DNA of 64,000 nucleotides from Aricia agestis (Eukaryota; Arthropoda; Insecta; Lepidoptera; Lycaenidae). The position numbers and the translations under genes were made by a program. Within the stretch, counting starts at the first letter, position 1. Each line of letters begins with the position of its first letter. Positions 19,993 to 28,870 of this stretch are shown in pieces. The notes beneath the pieces are model-generated. The model did no database searches, was not told the DNA's origin, and saw nothing but the letters and a program-made list of their open reading frames with translations. The DNA lies in the NCBI RefSeq assembly GCF_905147365.1, contig NC_056427.1, forward strand, positions 5,275,001-5,339,000, written 5' to 3'.

Positions 19993-22600
19993 CAATTGTG
20001 TTATAATAATAAAATCGATGTAAACAAAAATGTAATATGGGGCAGAAGAAAAGGCCAAGATATTTTACAGTATTCTAATGCGTGTAAACAAAAGTTAAAA
20101 ATGATTGATTTTCCAATAGAATGTATACTATGTGCTCGGGATGTTTGCAATAATATTAAACATAAAAGTGTTATTGATAACTTATATAACAGCATTGTCA
20201 CCGCCCTACGTGAGGCGTCCTTGGTGGGTCGAAGACGAGTAGCGTCGGGGCGAGCGGCTAGGCAGGTGCCTGGCTGGAACACACATGTTGCTGAAGCTCA
20301 TAGGAATGCCAGGACTAAGTTTAACGAATGGGTATTGTGTGGGAGACCTAGGTCTGGCCCTATATATGATGCTATGTCTACAAGTATAAAAGTATTTAAA
20401 TCTAGGCTTAAATGGTGTCAAAATCATCAGGATCAGTTAGTTATGGATAATTTAGCTGAAAAACATTCTAAAGGCGATTTTAGTGGATTTTGGAAAGAAA
20501 CTAAAAAACTGAATTCTAGTCCTGGCTTTCCTATGAGTGTCGGTGGCCAGAGCGATAAAAAAGATATAGCAAACAGTTTTAAGGATTATTTTATTATACA
20601 ATCCCCCCTGGGTCGATCAATTAATGAATCCGATAGTGGTAATAAGCTTGTTAAAAAGTTAGAATATTGTGTGAAGGCAAAAGATGTAGCTTATATAGTT
20701 AAAAACATGAAAAGAGGTAAATCCCCTGGCCACGATGGCCTGAGTATTGAGCACCTGCAGCATGCTGGACCGCACATACACAGACTACTGGCTGTGCTCT
20801 ACTCGCTATGCCTAAGCCATTCATACCTGCCTTCAGATCTTATGAAGACAATAATTGTGCCTATTGTGAAAAACAAAGCCGGTGATCTGTCAGATAAAAG
20901 TAATTACCGGCCTATATCGCTGGCCACCGTAATAGCTAAGGTGTTTGACGGAGTGCTAAATGCTCAGTTAAATAAGTGCATCACTCTTCACGATAACCAG
21001 TTCGGTTTTAGGCCGAAACTTTCCACAGAAAGTGCCATACTGAGCCTTAAGCACACCGTCCGCTACTATACTGACCGCTCGACCCCCGTTTACGCCTGCT
21101 TTCTCGATTTGTCCAAGGCCTTCGACATGGTATCATACGACATCCTCTGGAATAAGATGAAAAAGGCCAAAGTACCTCCTCTATTCATAGACTTACTTAA
21201 GTTTTGGTACAGAAATCAAATGAATCATGTCAACTGGGCGGGGACTTTGTCAGAGTCCTACAGGCTGGAGTGTGGCTTGAGGCAGGGGGGGCTGACGTCG
21301 CCCACCCTTTTTAATTTGTACATAGACTCACTGATCGAGGAGCTTAGCAAACAGCACGTAGGTTGTCATATAGACGGCATATGCCTAAATAACCTTAGCT
21401 ACGCCGATGACATGGCTTTGCTGAGCCCCTCGATCGGGGGTCTAAGAAAGCTACTTAGGATTTGTGAGGAGTATGCTTGTAGACACGGGCTTAAATATAA
21501 TATTAATAAGTCTCAATACATGGTCTTTCATGCCGCCGGTGGTAGAACCCCAAAACAGGTACCCGAAATTCTCCTGAACGGAATCGCTCTCAGTAGAGTC
21601 GAGGAGTTCAAGTACCTGGGGCATATAGTCACTGTCGACCTCAGAGACGATAAGGATATCGAGCGGGAGAGGAGGGCGTTGTCCAAAAGAGCTAATATGT
21701 TGGCTCGCAGGTTTGCGAGGTGCTCAGTTGAGGTGAAATTAACACTCTTCAGAGCTTTCTGCACCTCACTGTATACGTGCGCCCTGTGGGCCAAATATTA
21801 CAAAAAAGGTTACAACGCCCTCACTGTCCAATACAATAATGCATTCCGGGCGATGCTGGGGCTGCCCCGCTACTGTAGCGCCTCTGGCATGTTCGCCGAG
21901 GCGCGCACCGACGGCTTTCAGGCGACTATTCGCAAGAGGTGCGCGTCGCTGGTGCGCCGCGTGCGGGACAGCTCCAACACCGTCCTGGCGATGATAGCAT
22001 CACGAGTAGACTGCCCCTTTGTTCACCACTGCTGCAGTATGCATGTTACGCGCAGTGCATAACGTTTAGTATTATTATTATTTTTATTTAATTTTTTAAT
22101 AGTAACTTCTTACATACAACGATCTTAAATTAATTCATACAAAGATGTGATTAACTGCCATTTTGATTAATTTTATTTTACTTTGACAATTTTATTTTTT
22201 TTATTTTAGTATTTTATTTATACATGATTTTAACTTTACAATTTTAATTTAATGTGTATTGCTAAATGTCTTTTAGTTCATAAGTGTTCAATTTTTAATT
22301 TAATTTTAAATAGTAATTTATTGCATACAATGATTTTAAATTTATTTATACAAGACTTACAAAGATATGGTGATTGACTGTGATTTTGATCTATTTTTAT
22401 TATATTATTATTTTATTATTTTTTATTAAGTATACATAACTTTAAAATTTCAATTTAATGTAATTGCTAAATCATATATTTTAAATGTATTGTAATTGTA
22501 ATGTAATGACTATAATGTAATGTAACGAAAATTTCAAAAAAATTTAAATGTAATGTTATGGGTCGCAGAAGCCTGAAATAAATGATTTTATTTTTATTTT
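19993..22600 (+). mobile_element. LINE A, 5'-truncated
   Basis: It begins inside ORF2 after the endonuclease domain, carries a long intact RT frame, and has an AT-rich 3' UTR (22063-22600) ending TGAAATAAATGATTTTATTT with ATTTTT repeats. The 3' UTR holds two imperfect ~200-bp direct copies (22097-22310 and 22311-22480; shared GTATTTTATTT/ATTGCTAAAT blocks). The tail meets the tail of LINE B. Confidence 0.8.
19996..22062 (+). CDS. LINE A ORF2 fragment: reverse transcriptase
   Basis: 688 open codons. It copies LINE RNA into DNA at the insertion site. The linker after the endonuclease is followed by RT: RGKSPGHDGLS near residue 239, NYRPISLATVIAKVF, QFGFRPKLST, DLSKAFD at about 371, LRQGGLTSPTLFN and the catalytic YADD at about 469. 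The C-terminal part has GLPRYCSASGMFAEAR and ends with a Cys/His-containing DCPFVHHCC. There is no ATG at the left edge (the frame opens at a TTG just after an in-frame TAA); the first Met is near residue 36. The endonuclease is absent, so this copy cannot insert itself. Jockey superfamily, exact clade uncertain. Absence of stops suggests a recent insertion. Confidence 0.85.
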   Translation: MCYNNKIDVNKNVIWGRRKGQDILQYSNACKQKLKMIDFPIECILCARDVCNNIKHKSVIDNLYNSIVTALREASLVGRRRVASGRAARQVPGWNTHVAEAHRNARTKFNEWVLCGRPRSGPIYDAMSTSIKVFKSRLKWCQNHQDQLVMDNLAEKHSKGDFSGFWKETKKLNSSPGFPMSVGGQSDKKDIANSFKDYFIIQSPLGRSINESDSGNKLVKKLEYCVKAKDVAYIVKNMKRGKSPGHDGLSIEHLQHAGPHIHRLLAVLYSLCLSHSYLPSDLMKTIIVPIVKNKAGDLSDKSNYRPISLATVIAKVFDGVLNAQLNKCITLHDNQFGFRPKLSTESAILSLKHTVRYYTDRSTPVYACFLDLSKAFDMVSYDILWNKMKKAKVPPLFIDLLKFWYRNQMNHVNWAGTLSESYRLECGLRQGGLTSPTLFNLYIDSLIEELSKQHVGCHIDGICLNNLSYADDMALLSPSIGGLRKLLRICEEYACRHGLKYNINKSQYMVFHAAGGRTPKQVPEILLNGIALSRVEEFKYLGHIVTVDLRDDKDIERERRALSKRANMLARRFARCSVEVKLTLFRAFCTSLYTCALWAKYYKKGYNALTVQYNNAFRAMLGLPRYCSASGMFAEARTDGFQATIRKRCASLVRRVRDSSNTVLAMIASRVDCPFVHHCCSMHVTRSA

Positions 22601-23892
22601 TTATTTATTTTTATAATATGCTTTCTGTATTAATATATTTTTTAATTCCCCTAATGAGCTAGTTGTTGTCATTGATTTTATGTGTGCAGGTACCTTGTTA
22701 TAAATCTTTATACACATTGCATAAGCATTATTTAAGAAAACACTCGCCTTTGGTTTTTTGTTTATGATTAACCTATTCGAGTTTCTAAAAAATTTCGCCG
22801 GTACCTGATCTACTAATTGAGTAAAGATATGCTTGTTGTTACTTACAAATTGGAATATTTCTAAAATATACATGCTCGGTAAGGTCATTATTATATTATA
22901 TTGTTTGAATAAAGGCCTACACGATTCATATGGTGGAACCCTTGCTATGGCTCGGAGACATTTTTTTTGGACTATAAATGCCTTATTTATTTGGTTTGAA
23001 TTTCCCCAAATTACTAGTCCATAGCGCAAGATTGACGAGACGTATCCGTGATAGGCCATAATTGCAGTCTGAGCACTTACTGTCCACGCAAGTCTTCTCA
23101 AAACATATACAAATCTGTTTAGTTTAGAACATACTTTGTTTACGTGTGCATGCCAGTTGCAATATTTATCCATTTGTATACCCAAAAATATGTTTTCATC
23201 TACTCGTTCTATAATTTCATTTTTATATTGTAATTTTAATTGTAATGGTTTTTTATTATAGTTTGTAAATTGTATATATTTTGTTTTGTTAATATTAATT
23301 TTTAAATTATTTGATGTAAGCCATTGAATTATGATAAAGTTCTAAATTAATGTCATTTTCGATTTTGTTCACGTCTGTTTTATTATTGAATGTAAATAGC
23401 AATGTTATATCGTCAGCAAATAATGTTAATTTATAATTAGTCATAATGGGAATGTCATTAATATAAAATAGGAATAATAGTGGACCTAAAACTGAGCCTT
23501 GAGGGACTCCAAATTTATTTAATAGACTTTCAGATTAACTATTTACTAATTCATTGTTTAAGTTGATGTGTTCTATGACTGTGTATTGCATCCTATCCTT
23601 TAGAAATGATTTAATCCACTCAAGAGCCGGTCCTCTAATACCCATTTTGCTAAGTTTATCTAGTAATATTTTATGAGAAACAAAGTCAAATGCTTTAGTC
23701 ATGTCTATAAACATTACTATGCAATGATCTTTACTATCCATACAGTTAATAATTTGATTCGTAATATTAAAGCAAGCTTGTTGTGTCGATTTATTCTTCT
23801 GGAATCCGTATTGTTCATTTTTAAGTAATTTGAATTTATTTATAAAGGAAGTTAATCTCTTGTGCATAGCCTTTTCAAATATTTTAGACATA
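22601..23892 (-). pseudogene. LINE B ORF2 fragment, broken reverse transcriptase
   Basis: Minus-strand remains of a Jockey/CR1-like ORF2. 23891-23535 reads MSKIFEKAMHKRLTSFIN through FIDMTKAFDFVSHKIL (motif A). An in-frame TAA follows at 23535-23537. Reading continues in frame through GVPQGSVLGPLLFLFYIND and the FADD motif, then a one-base insertion near 23328 shifts frame. 23185-22601 gives the C-terminal part ending ILIQKAYYKNK. The 5' end is cut at about 23892, inside the RT domain. Two lesions plus truncation make it dead. Confidence 0.8.
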
Positions 23893-23913
23893 ATATATTA
23901 ACTACTAGCTGTC

Positions 23914-24073
23914 CCGGCAAACGTGGTTTTGCCATAAAATGATTTTCACTGTTTTCCTGTATTTTTCTTCGGCTTAAACCGATTTAAACCGCTACACCAA
24001 TTTTGGTAAAATTCGGCATCTGTCATTTGAAAACCCGAAAAAGGATATGGATTGGATAGTTTCGCAAAATTTA
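23914..24073 (-). mobile_element. Helitron-like fragment
   Basis: CTAGCTGTCCCGGCAAACGT then GGTTTTGCCATAAAATG: a GGCAAA/TTTGCC hairpin beside CTAG, the 3' end of a reversed element. Its 5' part is cut by SINE-like copy 6. Confidence 0.5.
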
Positions 24074-24411
24074 CGATTTTTTTATGAAATAAGGGGGCAA
24101 ACGAGCAAACGGGTCACCTGATGGAAAGCAGCTTCCGTCGCCCATGGACACTCGCAGCATCAGAAGAGCTGCAAGTGCGTTGCCGGCCTTTTAAGAGGGA
24201 ATAGGGCAATAGGGGAGGGTAGGGAAGGGAAGGGAAGGGAATACTTGAGGGTGGGAAAGGGAAAAGGGTAGGGGTTAGGGGATTGGGCCTCCGGTTAACT
24301 CACTCACTCGCCGAAACACAGCGCAAGCGCTGTTTCACGCCGGTTTTCTGTGAGAATGTGGTATTTCTCCGGTCGAGCCGGCCCATTCGTGCCGAAGCAT
24401 GGCTCTCCCAC
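24074..24411 (-). mobile_element. SINE-like element, copy 6
   Basis: Full-length and reversed, with an extra GAGGGTGGGAAAGGG stretch in the G-rich block. It faces copy 7, 163 bp away. Confidence 0.8.
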
Positions 24412-24455
24412 GTATAAAAAACAATTCCGAAAATATGTGTACCAAATAGTATAAA

Positions 24456-24546
24456 CGGGTAAGTAATCCAAACGAGCGTAATTTTGTGAGTCTGAAATTC
24501 TGTGACTGACTTCTCACAAAATTACGCTCGTTTGGCTTCAACCTAA
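24456..24546. mobile_element. Short inverted-repeat element (CCAAACGAGCG family)
   Basis: AAACGAGCGTAATTTTGTGA is mirrored by TCACAAAATTACGCTCGTTT with ~20 bp between. A longer copy lies at 45003-45189. Confidence 0.65.
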
Positions 24547-24574
24547 AGGTCACATCTAGCATAAAAATGTGTAC

Positions 24575-24902
24575 GTGGGAGAGCCATGCTTCGGCACGAA
24601 TGGGCCGGCTCGACCGGATAAATACCACGTTCTCACAGAAAACCGGCGTGAAACAGCGCTTGCGCTGTGTTTCGCCGAGTGAGTGAGTTTACCGGAGGCC
24701 CAATCCCCTACTCTATTCCCTTCCCTTCCCTCAACTATTCCCTTCCCTTCCCTACCATCCCCTATTACCCTATTCCCTCTTAAAAGGCCGGCAACGCACT
24801 TGCAGCTCTTCTGATGCTGCGAGTGTCCATGGGCGACGGAAGTTGCTCTCCATCAGGTGACCCGTTTGCTCGTTTGCCCCCTTATTTCATAAAAAAAAAA
24901 AA
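24575..24902 (+). mobile_element. SINE-like element, copy 7
   Basis: Full-length with a 13-nt A tail. Together with copy 6 it forms a long inverted pair. Confidence 0.8.
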
Positions 24903-25247
24903 CAATTTAATATCAAAATTTAATCTGTTTCAACTTTAGTAAGTACAGAATTTCTGAATTTTGCTCCGACACGTTCAAGCAACACCAAAAATGGATGGAG
25001 CTGAGGTCTAGACTTTAGGTATTAAATTTAGTGCCCGTTTAATCTAGTCTACATTTACTGAATATTTTAGTTGCGTCTGCAGACTAGAGTTTTAGAGTTT
25101 GACCAAAATTTGAGCTACGTTTTAGTAGTAAAATTTGTAGTATCAAATATGTGATTTTAAGTTTAAAATTAATACAGAAATAGTTAACTTTTTAGACTTT
25201 CTGTCTAGGTTGTTAGGTATTGTAGGGCGCCATTGTAGTACACTGTA
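24903..25247. other. No recognised feature
   Basis: AT-rich, unassigned. Confidence 0.5.
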
Positions 25248-25484
25248 TCTGTATATATAAAACTCAAAGGTGACTGATTGACATAGTGATCTATCAACGC
25301 ACAGCCCAAACCACTGGACGAATCGGGCTGAAATTTGGCATGCAGGTAGATGTTATAACGTAGGCATCCGCTAAGAAAGGATTTTGATAAATTCCAACCC
25401 CAAGGGGTTCCAATCCAAATAGGGGATGAAAGTTTGTATATAATAATACTTCTTAACGCGAGCGAAGCCGCGGGCAAAAGCTCG
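25248..25484 (+). mobile_element. Helitron-like element, family 1, copy 2
   Basis: TCTGTATATATAAAACTCAA to CGCGAGCGAAGCCGCGGGC, AAAAGCTCG. Very similar to 3916-4149. Confidence 0.6.
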
Positions 25485-25614
25485 TTAGTTAATAAATGTT
25501 GTAATTTTCTTCTTAACGTGGGCACAATAAAATCATTATTATTATTAGCTCTTCACTCCCAAACCACTGAACCGATTTGCTAACCGTACGTTTTCCGGGA
25601 TAAAAACTGTCCTT

Positions 25615-25883
25615 AGGGTCAATTTATATAAGAACCGAATTTCAAAAACCGAACACAGAAAATTCAACCTTAACTCTAGATCGTAACGTATACATTTCTT
25701 CTGCGAGGCCAATCAGCGTTGGTCGGGCGCATCCACGCGAATTCGCGCGAATGCGCGCGCCTTTTTAAATTCTCAGAAGTAATAAAGTGCGTTAATGCTT
25801 TGGAGTTAAGGTTGAATTTGTAATGTTCAGTTTTAATAATTCGCTTCGATGCGCTCGATTCTGCGCTAATATAAATTGACCCT
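25615..25883. mobile_element. MITE with AGGGTCAATTTATAT inverted ends
   Basis: 269 bp. AGGGTCAATTTATAT at the left and ATATAAATTGACCCT at the right. Inner mirrored blocks are AATTCAACCTTAACTC and GAGTTAAGGTTGAATT. It sits inside a Helitron-like fragment (CCGGGATAAAAACTGTCCTT ... CCGGGGCTCAAAG). Its right part is also duplicated beyond SINE-like copy 8. Confidence 0.65.
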
Positions 25884-25921
25884 TTTTTTTCCGGGGCTCA
25901 AAGCACTCTCTTTAGCTTATA

Positions 25922-26243
25922 CGTGGGAAAGCCATGCTTCGGCACGAATGGGCCGGCTCGACCGGAGAAATACCACGTTCTCACAGGAAACCGGCGTGAA
26001 ACTCTAGTCCGGCGTGTTTCGCCGAGTGAGTGAGTTTACCGGAGGCCCAATCCCTTACCCTATTCCCCTTCTCTACCCTCCCCTATTCCCTTCCCTTCCC
26101 TACCCTCCCCTTTTACCCTATTATTTCTTAAAAGGCCGGCCACGCACCTGCAGCTCTTCAGATGCTGCAAGTGTCCATGGGCGACGGAAGTTGCTTTACA
26201 TCAGGTGACGTTTGCTCGTTTGCCCCCTTATTTCATTAAAAAA
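25922..26243 (+). mobile_element. SINE-like element, copy 8
   Basis: Full-length. It is flanked by long direct repeats (25839-25920 and 26244-26342) rather than a usual short target duplication. Confidence 0.75.
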
Positions 26244-26342
26244 ATTCGCTTCGATGCGCTCGATTCTGCGCTAATATAAATTGACCCTTAATCCTATTTC
26301 CGCAAAAGGTTTGAGTCCCGCTCAAAGCACTCTCTTTAGCTT
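26244..26342. repeat. Direct duplicate of 25839-25920
   Basis: ATTCGCTTCGATGCGCTCGA through CAAAGCACTCTCTTTAGCTT. It carries an extra ~16 bp in the middle relative to the left copy. Confidence 0.75.
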
Positions 26343-26410
26343 TCACTACAATCGATTCAAATGTGAAGAAGTAACAGACAGACAGACATATCTGTACATT
26401 ATATGTTAGT

Positions 26411-27394
26411 AACTTACTTTGGGCTGGTTTTATCAACCATCATAAGTACGGTTCTTATAAGAATTGTTATTTTATTGAGGGGTAAAACTAAAGGATATAA
26501 AAATAATGTACACAGTCCGTATAAAGGTGAGGCCATGTTGTGCGCGGCTTATTGCGTTGCGTTGTAAAAACGCATTCTATGTAATATCTAAGTTCCATCA
26601 ACGCAAAATATAATACAAAACAGAGATAGTGCGGTTCACCCTTCCACTTTAAATTTTAATCTCAATAATTAATATCCTTCGTTTCGTTGAAACACCGTGG
26701 CCGACAACACAACATATCAATGTAACATAATAATATAAAAATCTTATTTGTAAAATGATCTGTCATCAATAAATTAATTATTATTTAGAAAACAACAGTC
26801 TCGCTTGCCTGCTGCTTTCTTTGCTTGATTGCTTTACTCATAAATAAAGTTATTTTTATTTTAAGATTATTACGTACTTAATTTCTCTCCAAAGAACAAA
26901 TTCACGTTAAAAATGATAACTTAACTCATAAAACTGTAGAATATAACTTATTGTTTTTTTAACAAAAAACATAAGGTACTAACAACTAATATAATGGTAA
27001 AGTAACACTTTAATTCAAATGGTCATTAGTTTAGTAATACAGAAGTATTTAATTAAAATTAAAAAATGTATTTTAAAGGAAGCTAATATTTATGTCTGTA
27101 ATAGGACTACTAAATATTTGTAAAACGCTGCGGCGACGCAACGAAGCCTTATGGCCTCGCTCTTAAAGTAATAATATTATACCTTTAATAGTATATTTTG
27201 AAAGGAAAATATGTTGAAGATACCCTAGTAGCTTTCCTTACGGTTCTTTTCACTTATTATTTTATATGAAAGTTAGTTTCCAAGAAAAGCTTCAGGTAAG
27301 GAGCTTAAATATTATGAGCATGTTATAAAAGTAGATTTTTCCACGACTTTTGCAAATCCTATTGATAAAAACTCAATGTCTCAGTGAGTCGACG
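26411..27394. other. AT-rich stretch without a gene
   Basis: Possible outer inverted ends, GAGGCCATGTTGTGCGCGGC (about 26531) versus CGAAGCCTTATGGCCTCGC (about 27142), suggest a ~630-bp decayed element. No coding. Confidence 0.35.
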
Positions 27395-27809
27395 CTTAAG
27401 GCGACGGCTTGATAATTTGGCTGTGGCGATATCTTAAATATTAGATAAGAAATTAAAGTTCATTGTCAGTATTCATCATGTCTAAGTTGTCTTTGAATTA
27501 TTTATAGTCAACTTTTATAACACAGAATAATCAATCAAAAAGACCTCTGTAAAAAAGGGATTCCTATTTTGCCAACAGAGGAGAGTGATTTAAGCATCCA
27601 TAATTTGTAAATAGACTGGTTCAAGCATACACTTTAATTTGCCCATAGCTTATATGAAATGTATTTATGGTTTTTAAATTACGCGACAAAAAGAATTTTA
27701 AGTCGCTTACGCCCTTTAAATTTTTTGTTGTTCCATTGTTTGTCTCTCATAGAATCTAAAACGTATCCAACACGGTTTTTTACTTTAACGCGGCGTCACC
27801 TTAAGTCGA
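27395..27809 (+). mobile_element. ~415-bp repeat, copy 1
   Basis: Ends CTTAAGGCGACGGC and GGCGTCACCTTAAG form decayed inverted termini. Inside: AAAAAGACCTCTGTAAAAAA, TTTTGCCAACAGAGGAGAGT and CACACTTTAATTTGCCCATAG-like sequence. Copy 2 lies in GPCR intron 1 (37078-37545). Confidence 0.6.
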
Positions 27810-27900
27810 AAGTCGCGGGTTCGAATTGCGCCAAGAAGGCAAAAAGTTTTAAATATTCCTGGATCATGGATTATAATTTGTACTAAAAGTGTGTCATATT
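27810..27900 (+). mobile_element. tRNA-SINE family 2 fragment
   Basis: GTCGCGGGTTCGAATTGCGC (B-box part), AAAAAGTTTTAAATATTCC and TGGATCATGGAT match the body at 18548-18595. Confidence 0.5.
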
Positions 27901-28172
27901 TATAAAATCGATACTAATATTATATTATACAGACAGAAAGACAGGCAAACAGTTTCGCATAATAATATTAGTATGGACGTAATACTAGCAACATCTTTCT
28001 ATTGTAGCTAACCGTAATAGAGTTTTAATGTAGTTAATAATTTCTATTTAGTTATTCAGTTACCTGTTCAGAGGTAAAGGCTCATACTGAACCCTCAAAA
28101 AATAATTATAATAGGACCAACGCCCCAGTTAATATATACTGTGATGAAATAGGACATAGCGTTAGTGTACTT

Positions 28173-28751
28173 ATGAATAAATTAAGTGTGGGTCAGCAAG
28201 TAATTAGCACTTGTTTGCCCGGGGCATCATTTGAACAAGTAATTAGCCGGGCAATAAATTCTGCTTGCTGTCCCAACACAACCATAGTTATCTTAGTCGG
28301 GAGAAGGGGAAAGATAAACAAAAAACAAATGACAGATTATATTAATACATTAAGTAGAAAAGAAAACGTTAGTCGACTTATTTTGTTTACCTTTCCTTAT
28401 ATAAAGAAATTGCCACACGAGAGTAAGGAAAATTATATTAGGTTTAAGCTGAACAGCCTACTATGTAGTGCAACAAATCAAAATTGTTTGGTATTAAGTA
28501 ATACCTTACCACAAATAGATGTGGTGGACATTAATAATATTTTCAATTCTAGATTAGGTAATTTGACATATGATAAGTATTTCTTATCTAATTTTTTAAC
28601 TCGACATTTAGCTAAATGGCTATACAATTTTATAGTTTTAAGACAAGCCAAAAAATTGGCTAAGCCGACCACTGCTTTTATTGAGCAGTGTTCTTATTCT
28701 AATCAATATATAACTGAGAGCTTGGAATATGTTCCAAATAATTTAAATTAG
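28173..28751 (+). CDS. LINE C ORF1, C-terminal esterase-like part
   Basis: 192 codons from the first ATG; the frame is open further left to about 28040, so the Met may be internal. The region around ISTCLPGASFEQVI and TTIVILVGRRGKIN resembles the SGNH/esterase-like domain found in ORF1 proteins of CR1/L2-type LINEs. That domain is thought to help the ORF1 protein work with RNA or membranes. No zinc knuckle is visible in what remains. The stop TAG (28749-28751) sits directly after T TTA AAT, and ORF2 is open in the -1 frame across it. Assignment to the esterase type is by motif resemblance only. Confidence 0.6.
   Translation: MNKLSVGQQVISTCLPGASFEQVISRAINSACCPNTTIVILVGRRGKINKKQMTDYINTLSRKENVSRLILFTFPYIKKLPHESKENYIRFKLNSLLCSATNQNCLVLSNTLPQIDVVDINNIFNSRLGNLTYDKYFLSNFLTRHLAKWLYNFIVLRQAKKLAKPTTAFIEQCSYSNQYITESLEYVPNNLN
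28742..28748 (+). promoter_or_regulatory. Possible -1 ribosomal frameshift heptamer
   Basis: T TTA AAT in the ORF1 frame, immediately before the TAG stop. It fits X XXY YYZ exactly. A one-base backward slip leads into ORF2, whose frame opens at 28741 and has no ATG for over 400 nt. No convincing downstream pseudoknot was seen by eye. Confidence 0.4.
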
Positions 28752-28870
28752 ATTCTAGGACAACAGAGGCACACTCTAGCAGTATATTATTAAACAAAAA
28801 TAATAATACTAATGCCTACCACCAACAACCTAGTAAGATTTCTACACAAAATTGTAATTTTAATATAAAC

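Noticed and set aside
27659..27886. 75-codon plus-strand ORF
   Set aside because: It runs across the right end of the ~415-bp repeat into a SINE fragment; no domain.
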